This document shows positions 19,729 through 29,775 of a stretch of DNA of 64,000 nt, one piece after another. The stretch's first letter is position 1. The number at the start of each line of letters is the position of its first letter. The notes beneath the pieces are model-generated. The model was not told where the DNA came from and did no database searches. It saw only the letters and a program-made list of their open reading frames with translations. The position numbers were made by a program, and so were the translations under genes. Source of the stretch: Pycnococcus provasolii (lineage: Eukaryota > Chlorophyta > Pseudoscourfieldiophyceae > Pseudoscourfieldiales); contig CP150568.1 in NCBI GenBank assembly GCA_049487715.1, positions 310,001 through 374,000 on the forward strand, read 5' to 3'.

Positions 19729-20158
19729 ATAGATAACCTCTCCGCCTGTTCGCCCCTCCGAAGGGTGAGGGGTGCGAGCGGAGAAGTCCCTGGAATGAGC
19801 TCTAGCAGCGGCCGGCGGCCTGCAGGAGGGAACGGAACGCGTTTCTCTCCTCTCGAGGGAACTCAGGTTTTTAGGTCCCACGCTCAGCTCACCGGCCGCA
19901 ACCCGTCCTTGGGGTGAGAGAGAAATTAGAAAACCCTCGAGGGCCTTCTCAACCCTACCCTACTTCCTAGACCCCAAAAAACCCTAACCATCCCCTTTGC
20001 CTTCACCCTTTGCCGTCACCGACCTTTCCCCTAGTGAAGTGTTTGCTTCAGCCGCCACCGAACTCTCGCCATTTTCTGCTCTTCCCAGGTACCTAGCTCT
20101 CTACGTTCACTTTAGATTCGCCAACGAGGTAAGGCTGTAAGGGTTTGGTGCAGCGAGT

Positions 20159-20428
20159 ATGACCGACGAAGACACAAGAGAAGAGGGCGGGGACGAGCCG
20201 CAGACGGAGGTGCAGGACGAAGGTGCAGAGCTTCCAGTGAGGGGTAACGACGAGGAACCGGCGGGGAGGACAGGTGAGGCTGAGTGGCATGGCACGACAT
20301 CGCCGCAGTCCTTTCACACAACTCTTGACTCTTCACGGGACACGCTAACACATGAACGATCCCTACCGACAAAAAACCCGATCCCACCTGCAGTGAATCC
20401 TTCAGGCAACGACGTTTACGAAGACGAA

Positions 20429-20467
<39 letters not shown>

Positions 20468-21304
20468 GAGGGCCGTGGTCGGCGTAGGCGTGGACGCGAG
20501 CGTAGCCGCAGTCCCATCCGCAAAAGCGTTGTAGAGCCGACAGAGGGGAACGAAGGTCCACCGACGTCGTCGGCGCCAGCCGCGGATGGTCAGGCGGGGG
20601 CACCTGGCGGTGACGCGCAGGAGCAGCTCGCTCAGATGGCTGCGTACACGCAGCAGGCGCAGGCTGTGATGGCATACAATGCTGCGATTATGCAGCAAAT
20701 GCAGCAAGGAGGAATGATGGGTGCCGGTGGTATGATGCACATGGGTGGTGGCGGACGTGGTGGCTACGGCGGGCGCGGTGGCCATATGGGCGCGTACGGA
20801 CGCGGAGGTGGTATGATGGGACACGGCGGCATGGGTGGCATGTGGGGTGGACGCGGATATGGTAGGCCTTACAATCCCGCGAACGACTTTAAGCCCGGCG
20901 ACTGGAGTTGTCCGCAGTGCGGGGCACACAACTTCGCAAGCCGGCAGGCTTGCTTCAGCTGCCAAGGACCACGCCCCATGGGTGTCCCTATGGCTGGCGG
21001 TGGTGCCGGCGCGGTTCAGCAGCATGGAGGAGGGTATGGAGTTGGAGGAGTTGGGTATGGAGGAGCCATGTACGGCGGTCGCGGTGGCGGGATGCGTGGC
21101 ATGGGAGCGCCAAACTTCAAGCCTGGGGACTGGATTTGTACAGGCTGCTCGTACCACAACTTCGCGAGCCGCTTCCAGTGCTTCAAGTGCAACACGCCTC
21201 GTCCGTCGACTGCTGCCACGGCAGGTGGTATGCCTGGTGGTGGAGGTGGGGGTGGTGCGGGTGCACCCATGGCCAGGCATGGCGGTGGTGCATATAAAAT
21301 GTAA
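20159..21304 (+). CDS. RNA-binding protein with two RanBP2-type zinc fingers and Gly-rich linkers
   Basis: A 381-residue protein. Residues 1-130 are acidic and include a run of about 13 Asp encoded by a GAC microsatellite, then an Arg-rich nuclear-signal-like patch. Two near-identical RanBP2-type fingers follow. The first (about 242-266) has FKPGDWSCPQCGAHNFASR and C-x2-C at both ends; the second (about 320-345) has FKPGDWICTGCSYHNFASR. Fingers of this WxC-x2-C...N...C-x2-C type in ZRANB2-like and plant proteins bind single-stranded RNA (GGU core). Gly/Met-rich GGxGG linkers surround them, as in hnRNP-like proteins. No RRM is visible. The ATG at 20159 is the first in frame. Likely nuclear RNA processing. 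Confidence 0.85.
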
Positions 21305-21418
21305 TAACCTTATAGGTATGATGTCGTACGACTCAAAAAGAAAACCAAGACTTCTTCTTACCATTCTCATTCAAAAAAAAATAATGTTTCGAGAGACAAA
21401 AATACGAGTGGGTTTTGT

Positions 21419-21892
21419 TTACGCCTTCTTCGACTGAAGGTCGCCAAGGAGCGCAGATGCGCCTAGTGCTGCCGCACCTCCTCCTGCACAAAGCGCCGCC
21501 ACGGCAACCTGCACGGCGACGAGCGTGGCGGAGTCATCAGGCAGGAGGTAGACCGCCGCCGGTCCGAGCGCGAGCAGCGCGAGTCCAGCCGCCGAGAGCG
21601 CACCGGGCGTTCCCGGATCGCTGGCTGCGGCGATAAGGCCAAGGTCCTCAGCCTTGGAGAGGAGTCCAAGCTTCTCAATCTTGCCCAGGGAGAGACCGAA
21701 GTTCTCCGCGAGCGTGAGAAGCCCCGCCTGCTCCGCCTTGGTGAGCAGTCGCAGCTCCTCGACGCGGCTGAGCAGCTGCGCCCTCTTGGTAGTGCTAGAC
21801 TGCTTGGTGCGGAATCCCTTGTCCTTGAACCCGATGACGGTAACTTCCTTGGCCATCGCGCGTGTGGAGAGCATTCGCATCGCAGGAGCCAT
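21419..21892 (-). CDS. RIQ1/RIQ2-like thylakoid protein (DUF1118)
   Basis: A 157-residue protein matching the green-lineage DUF1118 family: LSRVEELRLLTKAEQAGLL, FGLSLGKIEKLGLLSKAE, then ASDPGTPGALS and two hydrophobic segments (about 98-118 and 124-150). In Arabidopsis RIQ1 and RIQ2 sit in thylakoid membranes and affect grana stacking, antenna organisation and photoprotective quenching. The first 25-40 residues are basic and Ser/Thr-rich, as expected for a chloroplast transit peptide. The gene is divergent from the CCHC zinc-knuckle gene, with about 305 bp between starts. It is the clearest marker of green-plant ancestry in the window. Confidence 0.88.
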   Translation of the reverse strand: MAPAMRMLSTRAMAKEVTVIGFKDKGFRTKQSSTTKRAQLLSRVEELRLLTKAEQAGLLTLAENFGLSLGKIEKLGLLSKAEDLGLIAAASDPGTPGALSAAGLALLALGPAAVYLLPDDSATLVAVQVAVAALCAGGGAAALGASALLGDLQSKKA

Positions 21893-22197
21893 ATTTGGAG
21901 TGTGATCTGAGGAGAGGGGTCCGGACGTGTTTTGTTTTGTGGTTCTCGGTGCGTGCTTCGGGCAGAGAAGGGGCAGAGAAGGAGAAAGCGAGCGGTGGAG
22001 GAGAGAATCTCATCCGAAATCGGGACCCGGGTCCGGCTGTTCGGGGAGGACGAAACAACGACCTGCAACGCAAAATGCAGGCGGAGAAGGGGAATCGCCC
22101 TTGGTCCACACAATTAAGCCATACCCGACGAAACCCCCAACAAGCTGCTAAGGGTATAATACAAACCCCCAACAAGCTTCCGCCATCCCAGGCCGAT

Positions 22198-23439
22198 ATG
22201 AAAATGGCGGCGGCAGCGGAGAAGCCGGTCCGGAGAGCGTCGTCAGGAGGGCACACGGCTGGTGGTGCGTCGCCGTCGCCACGACGGGCGCGTGGAAAGA
22301 AGCGGTCCTCCTCGGTGGCGGCAGCGGCAAAAAGCGACGACGAGAACGATGACAGCGACAACGACGACACGGGCGACAAGGCGAACGACGAACAAGGACG
22401 TAAGGACGACGATGCGGACAAGGACTCGCAGCAAGAGGGGTACTTAGGCCCGTCCGCAGCGATGCGACGACTTCTACGACCTCCGAGGTACTTCGACGTG
22501 TTAGGGGCTGATAATGACAACCAAGAGCTCAACGATGGTGAAGCAGACCTCTCCAAGCTCGACGATAGTCACAGGCGGTGCTATAACTGTGGGTTGCCGG
22601 GACACCGCGCGAAAGACTGTCCTAATGAACGCAAGCAGAAGCCGTGCTATGTATGTGGATTGTATGGGCACGAAAGTCGCGACTGTCCCGCCCGGGCTGT
22701 CTCGGGGGCTCGACGTGCCGCCGCGAGCATAACCGCAGCCTTACAGTCGCACGGGCGAACGCAGCAGGCAGCAGGCACAGCACCTCCTGGTTCCTTCGGG
22801 GCGGCTATCGTCACGCCGTTTATGAATGCGAACATGTTCCTTGACGGACGCGAGAGATACGCGCCATCTGACCTCGCCAGCCTCGTGTGCTACGTTTGCG
22901 GTGATAAGCTAAGTGCTAAGGAGGGAAGGCTTTGCTGCAAGCGGCACTTCCCTAACGACGACGAAACCGAGGTTATGCGCACCTGCTATCAGTGTGGGGC
23001 ATCTGGACACGATGGGTCGCGCTGCACGCGTCCGCCGACGAGCGTTCACATGATGATGGGCGGGGCAGGTGCGGGAGGTGCTTCGGCGCCAGGCGTGTGC
23101 TTTAGATGCGGCCAACCAGGACACTTTGCACGAGAGTGCCCAAACTCCGGCGGTGGCTATGGCGGCGGCGGCTATGGAAGCCGAAGCTGGGGAGGAAGCC
23201 GAGGAGGAGGCGCAGGCGGCGGTGGTTACGGGAGAGGCGGAGAATATGGTGGATACGGTGGATACGGCGTCGGAAGAAGCGGTGGGTATGGCGGCGGCGG
23301 ACGAGGACGAGGCAGCTCTCACGGCCGCGGCGGCGGCGGAGGAGGAGGACGAGGAGGCGGCGACAGCTATGGTAGAAGGCACGTTTACTACGACGACGTA
23401 CGAGGGAATATGCCGCCACAAAAGCAGCAGCGCCGTTGA
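22198..23439 (+). CDS. CCHC zinc-knuckle RNA/ssDNA-binding protein (CNBP/Gis2-like) with RGG tail
   Basis: From the ATG at 22198 (MKMAAAAEK) the protein has 413 residues; an in-frame ATG at 22075 would add 41. CCHC knuckles are RCYNCGLPGHRAKDC, PCYVCGLYGHESRDC, TCYQCGASGHDGSRC and VCFRCGQPGHFAREC. A variant Cys pair, VCYVCGDKLSAKEGRLCC, lies between the second and third. The C-terminal 110 residues are Gly/Tyr/Arg-rich (RGG-like), which usually adds RNA affinity and phase-separation behaviour. Homologous proteins bind G-rich single-stranded nucleic acids and regulate translation or telomeric/G4 DNA. The N-terminal 100 residues are acidic and disordered. No intron is seen. Confidence 0.82.
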   Translation: MKMAAAAEKPVRRASSGGHTAGGASPSPRRARGKKRSSSVAAAAKSDDENDDSDNDDTGDKANDEQGRKDDDADKDSQQEGYLGPSAAMRRLLRPPRYFDVLGADNDNQELNDGEADLSKLDDSHRRCYNCGLPGHRAKDCPNERKQKPCYVCGLYGHESRDCPARAVSGARRAAASITAALQSHGRTQQAAGTAPPGSFGAAIVTPFMNANMFLDGRERYAPSDLASLVCYVCGDKLSAKEGRLCCKRHFPNDDETEVMRTCYQCGASGHDGSRCTRPPTSVHMMMGGAGAGGASAPGVCFRCGQPGHFARECPNSGGGYGGGGYGSRSWGGSRGGGAGGGGYGRGGEYGGYGGYGVGRSGGYGGGGRGRGSSHGRGGGGGGGRGGGDSYGRRHVYYDDVRGNMPPQKQQRR

Positions 23440-23523
23440 TATTGAAACAAACTTGTACAAATTTTGATGATAATGTAACACATTGCCGTTTTTGCTGTAA
23501 AACACAGTTCGCGATTTCCTTTC

Positions 23524-26500
23524 TTACTTCTTCGACCGATGCTTAATCTCTCTCGCGCGGTCTCGGAAGAGTGCGTGGCGTGGTCCCCTCGACGCGCTAC
23601 CCTTCGCTGCACCATTCGCCTGCGTGCCGTATCCTCCCGTGCCGCTCCAAGCAGCGGCACGGCCTTCCGCCATTCCACCCGACCCGGCACCATTTGCCGC
23701 TTCCGCCGCCGCCGCCGCTGCACGTTCTGCCGCGGAATGCACGAGATGATCCTTGTAGTCTCTCGCCTCATCATCCGTCGCCATCTTGGTCGGCCGAATG
23801 TTCGAAAACACGGACGTGCTCATCGCGAGAGGGTGCTGTTGCATCACGTCAGTGATTAGTTTGTACGTGTACCCCTGCTCAACCAGAAATCGGCGACGAT
23901 TTTGAGCGTGCAGCACCTCGTGCGTGTCGCTGCTCACAAGTGTGTAGAAGAATGCATCTGGACGAGGGGGTGGAGGCCGTGGCGCGAGGACATCATCCGC
24001 ATCTCCTGCGCTCACGTTACCAAAGTTGGTGAGCGCATTGAGCTTGCAGTTACCATACAGGGCAACAGTATTGCCGTCGAGGTCGAACGCATCAGCAGCC
24101 ACGGCGCCGTCGACGGCGCTCGCCTTCTTCGGTCGAAGAATACGACCGAGACGCTGCGCCTCCTGCCGACGACTCCCTCCATGGCTCGAGAATTGTATCA
24201 CAACATTCGCCTCGGGAAGATCGAGGCCAACATCGCCAACCTTGCTCAGGAATAGTACGTTGCACGTTTTTTTTATGTTGCCTTTGTAGCTGTGCCAATT
24301 CCTGAGCTGGGCGCCCTGAAGCTTATTGCCGAGATGGTCCGTTGGCATGTCGTCGTCGGTGATCTGTTCGCCCGTCTTTGTCACCCAGTAGAAGCCATCT
24401 CGGAATGCCTGAAGCCAAAATTCGCGCTCGTGGTTTGCAAACTTGCCATGGACATACGGAAATTTCAGCGCCTTGGCGAACTCCTCTAGCAGGTACACGC
24501 TGTCAGAGAAAACAAGCACACGGTCGGATCGCTGTTTATTCTTGATAGCCTCGACAGGATATGTGCTGGATGGGTACTCTGGGTGTCGCCCAAGCGTGGT
24601 GTCCGTGATGCCATCCTCGAGATCGCCCGAACCGTCAAGCACGCAAGTCGGAACCTCCAGAGTGGCCTTCGGGTTCCTCTCGAAGTACACACGGTTGTCT
24701 TCCGTCTCCACAAACGGCTTTTTGGTGTGAAAATTGATAAGAAACTCAAGAGCGCGTAGCTTGTACGGATTTCCCGCCGCTAGCTGGAAAGGCAATCCGC
24801 CCATAGTGCTGCCTCGCGCCTTCCCCTTACCATCCTCGCCGTTGGCGTCGCCACCATCCTTTCTGGTGGTGCGGTTGGAGTACTCCTCCAGAAAGCCACC
24901 GCCGCTCATGGAGCAGCGGAGTTCGTAGCAGCAGACTCTTGCGATGTATCCGCTGTCTCGCAGCTCGATCCAAGAGGCTTCATATAGCTTAGGCCCGATG
25001 AGAAAGTGAAGATCGCTCACTTTATCGTCCTCCCGAACGAGCGTGGCTGTGAGTCCGATCTTCATATGTGCCCTCACGTTGCCAATCACCCTGCGAAACG
25101 TATTCGCCGGCACTACGTGCACTTCATCGAGAATCATACAGCCCCACTCGTGCTGGCGCAGGAAATTCATAAAGTCAAGCCCTTGGTTATTGCGCCTGTC
25201 GTCGTGAATTCCGATCATGCTGTACGTGGTGATCAGCACGCCGCCATTCGCGTACTCGTCCGACCAGCTCTCCTTGTGGTCCGCGGTACAGCGTGCCAGT
25301 GCGCCGGGGGGTAGCTTCGTCCACATTTTGAATTGTCCATGCCACTGGTCAACGGACACATTGTTAATGCACAGCACGAGCGTCGAACGCTTCATCCGTT
25401 CCGCTATTGCCACGCCGCATAGACTCTTTCCTGCGCCGCATGGAAGCACGACAATGCCCGATCGTGCCACGCCATGGGCGAATATCTTCGCCAACGCAAT
25501 CTTCTGGTACTCGCGAAGCTTCGTTGTCGGCTTCAGATAGAATTCCGCCACGACATTAGATCCGTCATCCTCAACCTCGTCGCTATCGTCGCCGTCGCCT
25601 TCACTCACAGCCTGAGGACCACGTTCAATTTTCGAGGTGAGAAGGCGATGGCGCGCAGCTTCCGCGGTACCTGAGAAGTCAAATTCCTCGAGAAGTGGCA
25701 TATCAACACCATCTGGCAGACATCGCTGCTTAATTCGCTCCACAGCTGGTCCCCGCACCACGAAAGCAAATCGCCGTCTCGACGCCTCACCGCCTGCTGT
25801 GACTGGCGCAATCGTGATGGACCTCTCGTTGGACGGTGCCGCCAAGGCAGTCGTGGCAGACTGCATTCCAACCAACTTGCGCATCCACGCGTGGCTGACG
25901 TGACTCGGCTTGTCCCGTGACACGCACGATCGCACCGTTTCGTCGGAAAGCAGCATTTCCATCACGTCTTGGTGCTTCGTCTCGACCCAGTACTCCTGGT
26001 CGCGCAGCACGAGCTTCACGCGTCCGTAATTTGCCGTGGCTGCGTGCACGAAATCAACCACGGTCGGGGGCAGCGGCTCGCACTTTGACAGGCGTGCGAG
26101 TGACGACAGGATGTTTTGGGGTGTCCATCCCACGGAGATTGCGGCGTGCATCGAGTTGGGCGTAATATGCCACTCCTCGACGAGCTCAGGTCGAAGGCTT
26201 GGCTCCGCCGCTGTGGCGAGCAGCTGTCTGAGCTCCCGTCCGAGCTGTGGCACCGCCGCCTCGCTCGTAAGCTCGACGACAAGTCTTCCGTCCGGGTAGA
26301 CGAAGAGCGGTCTGAGCTCGTGGTCCGCCTTAAGCCGTCCGATTTGGTCGACGGACGACATGTCCCGGAACCCGTGCTGCGTTCCTGTGTGTCCACTGTC
26401 CGCACCCATTCTGAGTGCCCAAGCGGGGAAGTGGTATTCATCCGACATCGCCGTCGCGCCTGACGTTCCCGGTTCATTGCCTAAAGCACGTTCTTCGTTT

Positions 26501-26730
26501 TGTTCTAGTTCGCGTTGTCCCAACTCGTCGAGTTCCAGTTCCTTCGGTGCCGTTTGAGCGTGGTCACGTTTGGCTCCAAGCACGACCTTGATGCGTTTCG
26601 CGGGTCTGTCTCCGCCTTGGTCGTCCGCGTTGCGTTCACCGCCTTGGTCGTCCGCGTTGCGTTCACCGCCTTGTCGTTCGCCGTTCGCCTCCTTCTTAGC
26701 AGGCGCGCTAAGCTTTATGCTCAGCTTCAT
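23524..26730 (-). CDS. XPB: XPB/ERCC3/Rad25, TFIIH 3'-5' DNA helicase/translocase
   Basis: A 1068-residue SF2 helicase. Walker A is VLPCGAGKSLCG (about 428-440), motif II is DEVH (about 536), and motif III with the XPB-specific RED element is GLTATLVRED. Helicase lobe 2 has VFSDSVYLLEEFA, DVGLDLPEANVVIQFSSHGG and motif VI RRQEAQRLGRILRPK. XPB is the TFIIH subunit that opens promoters for RNA polymerase II and acts in nucleotide excision repair. It is about 290 residues longer than human XPB; extra length lies in the Lys/Glu-rich N-terminus, which carries a tandem GGERNADDQ duplication, and in Asp/Gly insertions. The C-terminus keeps the family pattern. Nuclear. No intron is seen. Confidence 0.95.
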   Translation of the reverse strand: MKLSIKLSAPAKKEANGERQGGERNADDQGGERNADDQGGDRPAKRIKVVLGAKRDHAQTAPKELELDELGQRELEQNEERALGNEPGTSGATAMSDEYHFPAWALRMGADSGHTGTQHGFRDMSSVDQIGRLKADHELRPLFVYPDGRLVVELTSEAAVPQLGRELRQLLATAAEPSLRPELVEEWHITPNSMHAAISVGWTPQNILSSLARLSKCEPLPPTVVDFVHAATANYGRVKLVLRDQEYWVETKHQDVMEMLLSDETVRSCVSRDKPSHVSHAWMRKLVGMQSATTALAAPSNERSITIAPVTAGGEASRRRFAFVVRGPAVERIKQRCLPDGVDMPLLEEFDFSGTAEAARHRLLTSKIERGPQAVSEGDGDDSDEVEDDGSNVVAEFYLKPTTKLREYQKIALAKIFAHGVARSGIVVLPCGAGKSLCGVAIAERMKRSTLVLCINNVSVDQWHGQFKMWTKLPPGALARCTADHKESWSDEYANGGVLITTYSMIGIHDDRRNNQGLDFMNFLRQHEWGCMILDEVHVVPANTFRRVIGNVRAHMKIGLTATLVREDDKVSDLHFLIGPKLYEASWIELRDSGYIARVCCYELRCSMSGGGFLEEYSNRTTRKDGGDANGEDGKGKARGSTMGGLPFQLAAGNPYKLRALEFLINFHTKKPFVETEDNRVYFERNPKATLEVPTCVLDGSGDLEDGITDTTLGRHPEYPSSTYPVEAIKNKQRSDRVLVFSDSVYLLEEFAKALKFPYVHGKFANHEREFWLQAFRDGFYWVTKTGEQITDDDMPTDHLGNKLQGAQLRNWHSYKGNIKKTCNVLFLSKVGDVGLDLPEANVVIQFSSHGGSRRQEAQRLGRILRPKKASAVDGAVAADAFDLDGNTVALYGNCKLNALTNFGNVSAGDADDVLAPRPPPPRPDAFFYTLVSSDTHEVLHAQNRRRFLVEQGYTYKLITDVMQQHPLAMSTSVFSNIRPTKMATDDEARDYKDHLVHSAAERAAAAAAEAANGAGSGGMAEGRAAAWSGTGGYGTQANGAAKGSASRGPRHALFRDRAREIKHRSKK
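26630..26683. repeat. 27-bp coding tandem duplication in XPB
   Basis: Two adjacent exact copies of a 27-bp unit encode GGERNADDQ twice, with a third degenerate GGDR start following in the protein. Exact identity points to recent duplication. Confidence 0.85.
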
Positions 26731-27799
26731 TGGGCGCGACAGGCAGCGGCGGCGGGTGGACCCGGAGGAGTGCGAAATGGAGGGGGCGAGCAGCAGCAGC
26801 AGCAGCAGGAGCAGATCCTCGGCAGATCAAAAAAAGGAGTTGGGGGTTCACAGGGTGCAGGGACTCAAACCCCGATTATTCTACCCTCACTCTCTGCCTG
26901 ACTAAGTTTAGTTTGCCTGACTCATGCGCTGCGAACTGTGATACTATGCACAGTATGCAGGTCACCCTTTAAAAAGGTATGGATAACCGGCGTTGCGTTG
27001 GCCGAGGACGCCAGGCGGGACGAGAAGGCGGGACGGGTAGGAAGGGGGAGCAGTCCTGACGTGAGGAACTTCATCAACTCCCCCGTCTCAAGGCATCAAG
27101 GGGGGGTGCACCGGCTCCCTATTGGGCAGACGAGAACACCGCACTCGCACTACCCAGTCTATGCAGCAGACCTCCGTTATTCCTACAGTATTCCCTGGCA
27201 GCGTTGGGCCTCGCCGTCACACCCGGACAGACAGACAGACAGCCGTCTCCCTGTCTCGATGGCAACGCTCAAGAGACTCAAGGGCAACGGCAACGTCTCG
27301 GCTGCAGGAGCGCACAGTAGTACTACAAAGCCAACCTTGCTACCCGTAAGAGTAGGTAGACTCCGCTTCCCTGACCATCCGGCAATCCGCCCGGGAGGAG
27401 ACCAGTAGTCCAGTAGGAAGTACCTCCTCCTCCCCTGCTGTGCCAGTGCTCAGTGCTCACGGGTCCCCCTTCCCTTCCCTTCCCTCCCCTCCCCTCCCCT
27501 CCCCGCCCGTCGTGCAGGCCTCACGCAACCTCCCAGGGACTACTCCCACCTACACACACGCTGAGAAACGCGCACATCAATACCAAACAACTTGCAGCAC
27601 ACCTCGTCGCCCACCAACCTGCACGCGCAGAAGGGAACAAGGCGGGCCATATCGCCGCACGTCTCGCTGCGGCACGTAGTAGGGTATCGCTAGTGCGGTA
27701 GTGAGAAACCAACGAACGCTGACCAGTGCGGCACAACGACACTTACCAACGCCGTCGCGTCAAGTAATAGGACATAAAGACAAAACGAAATAACGAGTC
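26731..27799. other. Intergenic region with a tRNA-like pol III relic and pyrimidine tract
   Basis: About 1.07 kb with no supported protein gene. On the minus strand at about 26910-26826 there is an A-box-like TTAGTCAGGCAGAGAG, a B-box-like GGGGTTTGAGTCCC that can form a T-arm, and then a T7 run typical of a pol III terminator. A full cloverleaf could not be drawn, so this may be a decayed tRNA or SINE. A short direct repeat TGCCTGACT flanks it. Pyrimidine-rich CCTTCCCTTCCC/CTCCCC tracts at 27470-27508 precede the next plus-strand gene. Confidence 0.4.
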
Positions 27800-29146
27800 A
27801 TGGCAGGGGAGGAGAGCAGTGCCGCGCCTCAGAGGCCGCCAGCCACCGCACCGCCAGCCGCGGGACAGTCGCCGCGACGTAAAGCGTGGAAGCCTGGGGC
27901 GACGAAGAATATTGTTGCCGCGCCGCAGTGGCGCGTCGTCAACCCAACCGCAAAGCCACCGAACATGATGGAGCGCATCAACACTAACATGAACGGTTCC
28001 ATCGCGAGGCGCACGGAGGCGCAGACGCACATGAAGCCCATCGCCTTTGGAAGCAGCACATCAAGGATCAGCATGCGGCCGCCGAGGTATGCGAACGACA
28101 TGCCAGTGGGAGGGAGCGCCTGGGCCAACGGCGCGGTACATGGCGTCGTCAACACGGGAAATAGCCCACTTTGGGGACGCGTGGACCCAGGACCGATGAG
28201 TGAAGTGACGAGCCCTGCGCACGGAAACGCCATGGCTGGCGTTGCCTGGGCAAGCTGGGACCTCACCATGCATGTGCCGCGCATTCCACCGGCTATCACC
28301 GACGAACAGAAGGGAATCACGAACTCGGAGAACGTCGAAACGTATGACCTCGTCTCGGCGTATCACCAAACGAAAGATCATCTCTTCAGCGACCCCGCGG
28401 GTGAGCCGTTCGAGGCGCCAGCGTATCAAAGGCTCGCGCCAGGATCAAGCGGCTTCAAATCTTTGGTGCCACGCCTGCCTGAACGCAAGATTGACGACTT
28501 GACGTGCGTTAGGCCTCCCGCTTCGGTCACCAAGCCGAAATCGCAACGGAAGGACTTACCAACGCCGTCCGCCCCCAAGTTCTCCGACTGGCCAATTGGC
28601 TCGCCTTGGACACACCCGTTCCAGGCTGGAGTGCGGAATCCGAATGCACCGAAGAAGAAGAAGGTCAAGCCCGCGCCGCCTCTGCATGACAAGCCGTGGG
28701 AACGCTTTAACAACATTGCAGGGCCAGGCGAGCCTGGCCACCGGAGTGTCGACAGCATAGAGTCGCAGCGCAGGCAATGGAACTACGTCGGCGTATTCCG
28801 CGGCAAGGCTGGAGGATCGTGCATCAGCTCGTTGGGACGCGACAGTCAAGCGATAGGGCACCAGCATGACGCAAGCTGCCAGCACCTGGGACCAGGCCAG
28901 TACGGAGTCGCGGACGCACCGATCGCCGGCCGAGGAACGTTGTATGGCAACATCGACTTTTGGAATAAGTCTCCCGGCGAGAAGAAGTCGAGCTCGTTCA
29001 CAAGTGGCGTCATGCGCATGACGATGCCCAAAAATGTCTCGGTCGGACGCGGCGGCCGTGAACTCGGACCTTTCTCATATGGAGATGCGTGGGGTCGCTA
29101 CGACGTCGCCTACAACCGTGACACTGGTAAGTTCCGCCGTCCTTAG
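27800..29146 (+). CDS. Conserved-looking protein of unknown function with a PG-rich, SHIPPO-like motif
   Basis: A 448-residue soluble protein with no membrane segment or enzyme motif. It is rich in Pro, Gly, Trp and basic residues. LGPGQYGVADAP near residue 372 resembles sperm-tail PG-rich (SHIPPO/STPGR) repeats found on microtubules of flagella, but only one convincing unit is present. Aromatic patches (SDWPIGSPWTHPF, FSYGDAWGRYDVAYN) suggest a filament-binding extended protein. A role at flagellar microtubules is inference, made a little more attractive by the nearby nephrocystin-4 gene. The ATG at 27800 is the first in frame. No intron is seen. Confidence 0.65.
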   Translation: MAGEESSAAPQRPPATAPPAAGQSPRRKAWKPGATKNIVAAPQWRVVNPTAKPPNMMERINTNMNGSIARRTEAQTHMKPIAFGSSTSRISMRPPRYANDMPVGGSAWANGAVHGVVNTGNSPLWGRVDPGPMSEVTSPAHGNAMAGVAWASWDLTMHVPRIPPAITDEQKGITNSENVETYDLVSAYHQTKDHLFSDPAGEPFEAPAYQRLAPGSSGFKSLVPRLPERKIDDLTCVRPPASVTKPKSQRKDLPTPSAPKFSDWPIGSPWTHPFQAGVRNPNAPKKKKVKPAPPLHDKPWERFNNIAGPGEPGHRSVDSIESQRRQWNYVGVFRGKAGGSCISSLGRDSQAIGHQHDASCQHLGPGQYGVADAPIAGRGTLYGNIDFWNKSPGEKKSSSFTSGVMRMTMPKNVSVGRGGRELGPFSYGDAWGRYDVAYNRDTGKFRRP

Positions 29147-29412
29147 ATGTCGGCCACGCGACATTGGCACTGGTTTCGTCTTTAACGAAGAAATTGATTC
29201 GTCCGCACACCGTATTCAGACTGTGCAAGAACCACAGACGCCAAGTGCGTCGCTCGCTCACCCTCTCCCCACCCTCGCAGCCCTCTGCCGGTCTGCCCAG
29301 TCTCCCGGCTTGTCGCGCTCGCGAGAGTGGTGAAAGAAAGGGAACGGGTTCGTGTTCGCATTACAAATACAACGTGGTGTGATGGATTGTGTCGCCCAGC
29401 TGAGCGCGTTGC

Positions 29413-29775
29413 CTACCCTGCTGTGGCCGGTCGCTTCGCGCCACCCTTGCCACCCTTGCCACCCTTGAGACCCTCAAGAGCGAGCGCCTCGCGTCGTATG
29501 CGCCGCTGCTCCTCTGATTTTTGGCGCAGCTCCTCCTCCTCCTTCAACCGCCGCTTGTGGAACAGCACTTCGCGGAAGAGGTGGTCACTGTCCGGGTTTC
29601 GCGTGTATCCGTGGCTTTGTATTGAGCCTTGGTCAAGGCGTGGTTCCAGCGGACTCTGCCGTCCGCCTGTGTACTCGACCCAAACACGTGCCGTATTTTT
29701 AATATCTACATTTTCGTATTTTACGCCAATGACTGTCCCTCGTAGACCCAGCGGCGTCGTCACGATGTCTCGCAT
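29413..29775 (-). CDS. Small conserved-looking protein with a GTVIGVKY beta-strand module
   Basis: A 120-residue protein. Residues 1-50 form a compact beta-type module: MRDIVTTPLGLRGTVIGVKY, then ARVWVEYTGG and QSPLEPR. A charged helix follows (RRLKEEEELRQKSEEQRRIR) and a Gly/Lys tail (LKGGKGGKGG). I have a sense of similar modules in other algal proteins but cannot name the family. Codon pattern and the ATG at 29775 support a real gene. It converges with the 448-residue gene, with about 266 bp between stops. Confidence 0.6.
   Translation of the reverse strand: MRDIVTTPLGLRGTVIGVKYENVDIKNTARVWVEYTGGRQSPLEPRLDQGSIQSHGYTRNPDSDHLFREVLFHKRRLKEEEELRQKSEEQRRIRREALALEGLKGGKGGKGGAKRPATAG

Larger units (their letters stand above)
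19500..20158. promoter_or_regulatory. Divergent promoter region with telomere-like repeats and paired palindromes
   Basis: This 659-bp gap separates the 5' ends of the cyclase gene (minus) and the RanBP2 zinc-finger gene (plus). It contains a CCTAA(CCCTAA)-type array at 19551-19568, CTACCC variants at 19614-19628 and 19951-19962, and a perfect plant-type telo-box AAACCCTAA at 19979-19987. Two copies of TCACAYGTGATAC lie at 19685-19697 and 19716-19728. No gene is supported inside it. Confidence 0.55.
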
